DNA from: Bacillus sp. 103mf
GTDB taxonomy: Bacteria > Bacillota > Bacilli > Bacillales > Bacillaceae_G
Direction: 5' to 3'
Length of the DNA stretch: 64,000 nucleotides
Assembly (NCBI RefSeq): GCF_900116295.1
Contig: NZ_FPAF01000004.1
Coordinates: forward strand, 62,001 to 126,000
Shown here: positions 62,085 through 64,000 of the stretch, piece by piece
Layout: each line of letters opens with the position of its first letter
How positions within the stretch are numbered: position 1 is the stretch's first letter
Notes under the pieces: generated by a model
Told to the model about the DNA's origin: nothing
The model's database searches: none
The model's input: only the letters and a program-made list of their open reading frames with translations
Position numbers and translations under genes: made by a program

Positions 62085-62232
62085 TATTAGCGGTAGGGAC
62101 GCCGCGAATTCAAGGCTTTGGACATGAGTCGCTAGGCTTGTGGATGAATTAGCAATAAAAGAGAAAGTCTTTTGACTTTTGAAGCCCCCACTTCAAACAG
62201 ACCGTAAGGTCGTTAAGTGGTGGGTAGTTCAC
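62085..62232 (+). ncRNA. Likely omega RNA (TnpB guide scaffold)
   Basis: The region between the tnpB stop and the right end is richly folded: GACCGTAAGGTC stem-loop inside the CCCCCACTTCAA / TTAAGTGGTGGG stem. In this family the scaffold overlaps the 3' end of tnpB and ends at the element border, with the guide taken from the flank (here starting TAGTATTCTGACC at 62233). Borders are inferred. Confidence 0.6.
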
Positions 62233-62441
62233 TAGTATTCTGACCTATATTCTTTTGGGCTATATTGTAAGCCCGACATAAATTTTTCTTGAATGATTTT
62301 TTCAAATCCATATTCAGTAAGTAAATGGATTTGACGATCCAGTAGGAAATAATGGTCTGAGTTCCAGCGTGTTCGTGAAGAGATTACAGCAAGCATTAAG
62401 TATTTTGCCGAAATAGGAAAATAGAAATTGATATAAAACAT
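62233..62441. other. Degenerate coding remnants at the transposon flank
   Basis: On the minus strand a frame reads DRQIHLLTEYGFEKIIQEKF then MSGLQYSPKEYRSEY and runs into the element, as if the element had cut a gene. On the plus strand 62350-62423 reads WSEFQRVREEITASIKYFAE with IGK and a stop. Both look protein-like; neither has a start and I do not recognise them. Confidence 0.3.
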
Positions 62442-62449
62442 AATGTTAA

Positions 62450-62485
62450 AAGAAACTTCCTATCACCATGAGGAAGTCTCTTTTT
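62450..62485 (+). terminator. Terminator hairpin
   Basis: AGAAACTTCCT and AGGAAGTCTCT pair around ATCACCATG and are followed by TTTTTAT. The region from here to 62671 is AT-rich without a gene. Confidence 0.65.
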
Positions 62486-62671
62486 ATTTGAAAATAAAAT
62501 AGCATCAGTTACCTTTGAAATGGATTGTGAAATATATTCTTCATATTGACGAATAGCTGGCCATTAAGCATAGTTATGATTTTAGTCTATTTTTCATAAA
62601 AATGGGAAAATGCATCTTTACAGCGTAACAGTGTTATGTTACATTGAATAAAAAGAAGGGAGAGCAAAATT

Positions 62672-63295
62672 TTGAGTCAGGACTTAATTTCGAAAAAAGA
62701 TTTGCTAGATCTTACTGGAATCTCCTATGGTCAGCTATATAGGTGGAAAAGAAAAAACCTAATACCAGAAGATTGGTTTGTGCGAAAATCCACGTTTACA
62801 GGGCAGGAGACGTTTTTTCCTAAAGAAAAGATTTTAGATAGAATCGAAAAAATTCAAACGATGAAAGAAAATTTATCTCTTGATGATTTGGCGGATATGT
62901 TTTCACCAAATGTGAATGAGGTTTGTTTAACAAAGGAAGAAATTATACAACGTGGGATTGCTTCAGAATCAGTGGTCCGTGTTTTTATAGAGCAAAATCA
63001 AGAAATGAATGAATTTCGTTTTGCAAAAATCCTTTTTATTTATATTTTAGAAAAAGTACTTCAGTCTGGAGAGATTAGCCTTGAAGAAGGAAAAATGGTT
63101 TTACATGTTTTAAATGAGCACTATGAAATGATGAAGAACAAACATGGTGAGCTTATTTTTATTCGAAAGTTAGGTATTTCAACATGTTTCTTACTTTCGA
63201 GTGTAGAGGATTTATATTTTGATCAGGGTACTAAAATTGTTATACGTTTACCTTTAATGATTTGTACAGAAGAATTAAAAACAAAGTTGTTATGA
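62672..63295 (+). CDS. YhbD-like DUF4004 protein with MerR-type N-terminus
   Basis: 207 aa from TTG 62672 (AAGGGAGAG site). Residues 1-60 look like a MerR winged helix: LISKKDLLDLTGISYGQLYR, WKRKNLIPEDWFVRKSTFTG and QETFFPKEKILDRIEKIQTM. The remainder is helical. The YhbD-bactofilin gene order (yhbD-yhbE-yhbF in B. subtilis) is kept here: the bactofilin gene starts 13 nt later. It probably regulates or assists bactofilins. Confidence 0.8.
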   Translation: MSQDLISKKDLLDLTGISYGQLYRWKRKNLIPEDWFVRKSTFTGQETFFPKEKILDRIEKIQTMKENLSLDDLADMFSPNVNEVCLTKEEIIQRGIASESVVRVFIEQNQEMNEFRFAKILFIYILEKVLQSGEISLEEGKMVLHVLNEHYEMMKNKHGELIFIRKLGISTCFLLSSVEDLYFDQGTKIVIRLPLMICTEELKTKLL

Positions 63296-63308
63296 TGGAG
63301 GGAAAGTA

Positions 63309-64000
63309 GTGAAAACAGATGACTTATTAATTAATGGACATGGAATGTCGAACGGAGGGCAGTTTCGCAATGTACAATTAAACGGAAGAGGGACAGTAAA
63401 TGGGGATTTAGAATGTGTGGATTTCGAATGTAACGGTTCTGGTCATGTAAATGGAGATATAAAAGCTGAGACAGTAAAAATAAGTGGTTCCGGAAAGATA
63501 AATGGAAAAATAGATGCCATGCAAATGAGCATTGAAGGCAGCGGCAGTATACAACAGGATGCGGTTGTAAAGAAAATAAAAATTTCCGGTAAAGGAACAG
63601 TCGGAGGAAATGTATCTGGTGAGGACATGAATATTCGCGGTAAAGCAATTATTGATGGGAATTGTGAAGTAGATACATTCAATTCAGAAGGACAATTTAT
63701 CGTGGGTGGCTTATTGAGTGCAGATGATATTTTTATTGATATGCACGGAGAATGTAAAGCAAAAGAAATAGGCGGTCAAACGATTAATATAAAATATAAG
63801 AAATCCGCTTTAAGTTGGCTCTTCGAAACAATGTTTACTCCTCGAATGGAAACAGAGTTAATAGAAGGGGACAATATTATAGTTGAGTATACAAACACGA
63901 ACACAATTCGAGGTAACAATGTTACGATTGGACCAAATTGTGAAATTAATCTTATTGAATATACAGGGGTTTGTACAATCGATAAAAACGCTAACGTAAA
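63309..64000 (+). CDS. Bactofilin-type polymer-forming protein (partial)
   Basis: At least 230 aa; the frame is open to the end of the window. GTG 63309 follows GGAGGG. A regular beta-helix with Gly/Asn turns: MSNGGQFRNVQLNGRGTVNG, VKISGSGKINGKIDA, IKISGKGTVGGNVSG, GGLLSADDIFIDMHGECKAK. This is the bactofilin / YhbE-YhbF family, cytoskeletal polymers that in B. subtilis affect motility (BacE/BacF). A short insertion ALSWLFETMFTPRMETELIE splits the helix in two parts. The 3' end lies outside. Confidence 0.8.
   Translation, partial: MKTDDLLINGHGMSNGGQFRNVQLNGRGTVNGDLECVDFECNGSGHVNGDIKAETVKISGSGKINGKIDAMQMSIEGSGSIQQDAVVKKIKISGKGTVGGNVSGEDMNIRGKAIIDGNCEVDTFNSEGQFIVGGLLSADDIFIDMHGECKAKEIGGQTINIKYKKSALSWLFETMFTPRMETELIEGDNIIVEYTNTNTIRGNNVTIGPNCEINLIEYTGVCTIDKNANV

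Larger units (their letters stand above)
60585..62232 (+). mobile_element. IS200/IS605-family element with TnpB only (IS1341 type)
   Basis: The left end probably begins after TTTAC at 60580-60584; the segment 60600-60660 (CAGCGAGTAGGTGGGGG) resembles left-end hairpins of the family. The right end finishes with the folded CCCCCACTTCAA / TTAAGTGGTGGG structure and GGGTAGTTCAC at 62222-62232. There is no TnpA gene, so the element depends on a TnpA elsewhere. Exact borders are uncertain on the left. Confidence 0.7.

Overview
The window is chromosomal DNA from a member of the Bacillus cereus group. The main evidence is a complete bacillibactin operon under a Fur box, a GerA-type spore germinant receptor operon, several copies of a short repeat matching the B. 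cereus-group element bcr1 (ends at TTTAT), small B. cereus-type proteins (YrzI-like, YvzF-like, a holin-like toxin peptide), low GC and strong AGGAGG ribosome binding sites. Nothing in the window points to a plasmid. No rRNA, tRNA or CRISPR array was seen.

Layout. 0-4.3 kb is an accessory patch with probable spore-surface genes, an IS231-type transposase scar, prophage late-gene scars (tail-like and holin) and a spore-surface-like gene whose relative lies inverted at 52 kb. 4.8-8 kb is an operon of an AAC(3)-type acetyltransferase, a stand-alone CoaB-type protein, a TPR protein and a membrane protein. 8.1-8.4 kb holds a probable type I toxin peptide with a possible antisense RNA. 8.4-13.5 kb has an HNH-like protein, an AI-2E family transporter and an ArsR / Cys-rich protein / SulP transporter operon. 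13.5-14.7 kb is repeat debris plus a minus-strand cluster of micro-proteins separated by tandem terminators. 14.7-19.5 kb carries a large GDY-motif membrane protein and HelD. 19.6-23.8 kb is the germinant receptor operon. 23.9-30.6 kb mixes an aminotransferase/FabZ-like pair, pduL, an MFS transporter, DUF2085-type genes and two broken genes.

30.8-43.9 kb is the centrepiece: Fur box, dhbA-C-E-B-F, an MbtH-like gene and an Sfp-type phosphopantetheinyl transferase. DhbA/C/B make 2,3-dihydroxybenzoate, DhbE loads it on the DhbB carrier domain, DhbF adds Gly and Thr and cyclises the trimer, and the Sfp-type protein activates all carrier domains. The Stachelhaus residues of both adenylation domains can be read and give Gly then Thr.

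43.9-64 kb is mosaic: a bcr1 copy interrupted by a second repeat and sitting on a truncated ClbS/DfsB gene, a DUF2975/XRE pair, DUF3967 and chorismate-synthase scars, a TSUP exporter, a TrmB regulator, an ECF sigma/DUF4179 anti-sigma pair, a spore-surface-like cassette between 39-bp direct repeats, an MFS/SgrR pair, a TetR/aldo-keto reductase locus with a deleted SDR gene, a GC-rich DinB protein, a lone TnpB transposon with a likely omega RNA, and the YhbD / bactofilin genes that run off the end.

The most interesting structures are the inverted spore-surface cassettes with their 39-bp and 75-bp repeats, the micro-protein/tandem-terminator locus at 13.9-14.5 kb, the palindrome-controlled ArsR/Cys-rich/SulP operon, and the large number of recently broken genes (single stop codons, one-base deletion, internal deletions).
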